Assembly: GCA_029558715.1 (NCBI GenBank)
Contig: JAKQEA010000073.1
Coordinates: forward strand, 1 to 51,123
Reading direction: 5' to 3'
Source of the DNA: Bacteroidota bacterium
GTDB lineage: Bacteria; Bacteroidota; Bacteroidia; Chitinophagales; Chitinophagaceae
DNA length: 51,123 nucleotides
Part shown: positions 49,943 to 51,123 of the stretch, piece by piece
Position numbering within the stretch: position 1 is the stretch's first letter
Layout of the letters: each line of letters begins with the position of its first letter
Program-made: the position numbers and the translations under genes
Notes under the pieces: generated by a model
What the model was told of the DNA's origin: nothing
Databases searched by the model: none
What the model saw: the letters and a program-made list of their open reading frames with translations, nothing else

Positions 49943-51123
49943 TTACTGTTTTACAAAAGAACTTTTATATTCCCATTGACCACATTGAATTTTTAAATGA
50001 TACATACCGCTGCTAATCACCGGCAGCTGAACCTGCTGTGATTGATAGGACATTGTTTTCTGCATAATTAGTTTTCCCGCCATGTCATGAATGGTTATAG
50101 TGATTTTATCCAACGGGGCATTACCAACCTGTATATTCAGCTGGCTTTGCACTATCGTGGGATATACTTTATTAATAAATAGCAGCATGCCATCTGGAGT
50201 AATGCGTATAGTATTTGAAAAAGTGAACCGGCTATCAATATCTGTCTGCCGTATACGATAGAATACTGATCCAAGTGAAGACGAAACTGCCGAATCAAAA
50301 TAATCATAGGAAGTAGTATGGGTGGAATTACCGCCAATATGCTGTGTGGGTACAGTTGCCACATCGGTAAACTGCTGTTGACCGGTTTGATAATAACGCT
50401 GTATGGTGAAATGATCGTTATTAATTTCTGTTTCTGTTTTCCAGCTAAGCTTTGCGCCGTTATTCTGCCATTGACCACTGAGTACAAATCCTGTAACTGG
50501 CAGTGGATTACCTGGTGAAGACAATGTCCAGCGGGAAAAATCAGTGATTCCGGTTTTTTCTATATAATTGTTTATGTCATCCCTTGCGGTAAAGCCCTCA
50601 TTGTTCCAGCTTGTGGTATTATCGCTTTTCCATAACATTAAAATATTCTCAGCTAATCCGTTCAGCTCCGCGTCAAAGTATTGAAATCGTAAAGTAGCAT
50701 TCAGTCCTGTATTGTTCGCCGGGGAAATATCGTAGTAGCGCTGGATACTGTTGCCGGCGCCAGTTCCGTTTGTTTGTGACAGGTGCCCGCGGCGAATAGT
50801 TGTTGTACCAAGGTTTGTGCCGCTTGTAATAATGGCGCCCAGATTACCGGCATTAATTGCGGAGGGTGCATTTAATGTATTGGTAGTTTCTACATAACCG
50901 CCAACAGGCCCGATGATGCGACTGGTTTCCGATTCACCATTAAGCAAAGCTGTTGGCTGAAGAAAGATATTATTATTGTTTAAATCAATAAGACCTGAGG
51001 TAAATGTAATGCCCGAGCCAATTGCAATATTTTGCTGCAGAGAAATTTTGGCAACTCCGGTTTTGGCAATTTGAAGAATATCAAACAAAGGGGCATTAAC
51101 TCCTGAAATAGTATTATTGGCAG
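49943..51123 (-). CDS. T9SS-secreted protein (C-terminal part)
   Basis: The frame is open from the window edge to a stop at 49943, so the protein is at least 393 residues and its N-terminus is missing. Beta-rich repeats without a recognised domain precede a fibronectin-like or Ig-like part (VTGFVLSGQWQNNGAKLSWKTETEIN). The last ~75 residues (FINKVYPTIVQSQLNI, VTIHDMAGKLI-like, SSGMYHLKI, SSFVKQ) are a type A T9SS sorting domain, cleaved during export across the outer membrane. The protein is probably a large surface or secreted adhesin-like or pectate-lyase-like protein; the rest is outside the window. Confidence 0.85.
   Translation of the reverse strand, partial: ANNTISGVNAPLFDILQIAKTGVAKISLQQNIAIGSGITFTSGLIDLNNNNIFLQPTALLNGESETSRIIGPVGGYVETTNTLNAPSAINAGNLGAIITSGTNLGTTTIRRGHLSQTNGTGAGNSIQRYYDISPANNTGLNATLRFQYFDAELNGLAENILMLWKSDNTTSWNNEGFTARDDINNYIEKTGITDFSRWTLSSPGNPLPVTGFVLSGQWQNNGAKLSWKTETEINNDHFTIQRYYQTGQQQFTDVATVPTQHIGGNSTHTTSYDYFDSAVSSSLGSVFYRIRQTDIDSRFTFSNTIRITPDGMLLFINKVYPTIVQSQLNIQVGNAPLDKITITIHDMAGKLIMQKTMSYQSQQVQLPVISSGMYHLKIQCGQWEYKSSFVKQ

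Overview
The window comes from a Bacteroidota chromosome, most likely the Chitinophagaceae or a close relative. The evidence is a C-terminal type IX secretion sorting domain, an alternative complex III (ACIII) plus cytochrome oxidase operon, several Bacteroidota-only protein families (DUF3078, DUF5522, DUF6787-like), Bacteroidota-type promoters (TTTG or TTG, about 20 bp, TAnnTTTG) and moderate-to-low GC. I see no phage, insertion sequence, CRISPR array or rRNA. The family-level assignment is inference.

Layout. 1-5214 (minus) is a tight six-gene set: DUF418 membrane protein, two paralogous one-helix proteins, a DUF1624-type membrane acyltransferase, a secreted cupin-like protein and a secreted amidohydrolase cut by the window edge. 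5284-5686 (plus) has two palindromes, a 26-residue membrane peptide and a DUF2892 protein. 5733-10269 (minus) holds a MORN-repeat protein, two conserved unknowns, a DUF6787-like protein and purN. 10460-26542 (plus) is the respiratory core: actABCDEF, coxB, coxA, ctaB, two subunit III genes, subunit IV, a terminator, then SCO and a CtaM-like DUF420 protein. Together these encode a quinol:cytochrome c oxidoreductase, its partner aa3-type oxidase and the heme/copper assembly factors.

26539-31135 (minus) carries an alkyltransferase-like protein, a DUF5522 protein, trmB, two tandem DUF3078 proteins and a lipoprotein. 31136-31560 is the only gap over 300 bases. It contains a minus-strand gene for an unidentified structured RNA with a perfect tRNA T-arm, a pairable acceptor stem and CCA, with its own promoter and terminator. 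31561-35770 (plus) has an Lrp-type regulator and a polysaccharide export/polymerisation trio (flippase, Wzz-like, ligase/polymerase). 35735-38777 (minus) has an OppC permease, a GT2 glycosyltransferase and an alpha/beta hydrolase. These are divergent from a MarR regulator and acyl-CoA dehydrogenase, with overlapping promoters and a clear inverted-repeat operator between them. 41134-51123 is mixed housekeeping: a membrane protein, a cell-wall amidase, a diheme cytochrome, an S9 peptidase, an AhpD-like protein, korB, a JmjC/cupin protein, a TsaC/Sua5 protein and the end of a T9SS-secreted protein.

Best leads: the tRNA-like RNA at 31247-31421; an 11-residue cytochrome oxidase subunit I signature inside the S9 peptidase, encoded with five synonymous differences from coxA; the MarR operator at 38845-38864; and a Crp/Fnr-type palindrome placed for class II activation upstream of the DUF2892 unit.
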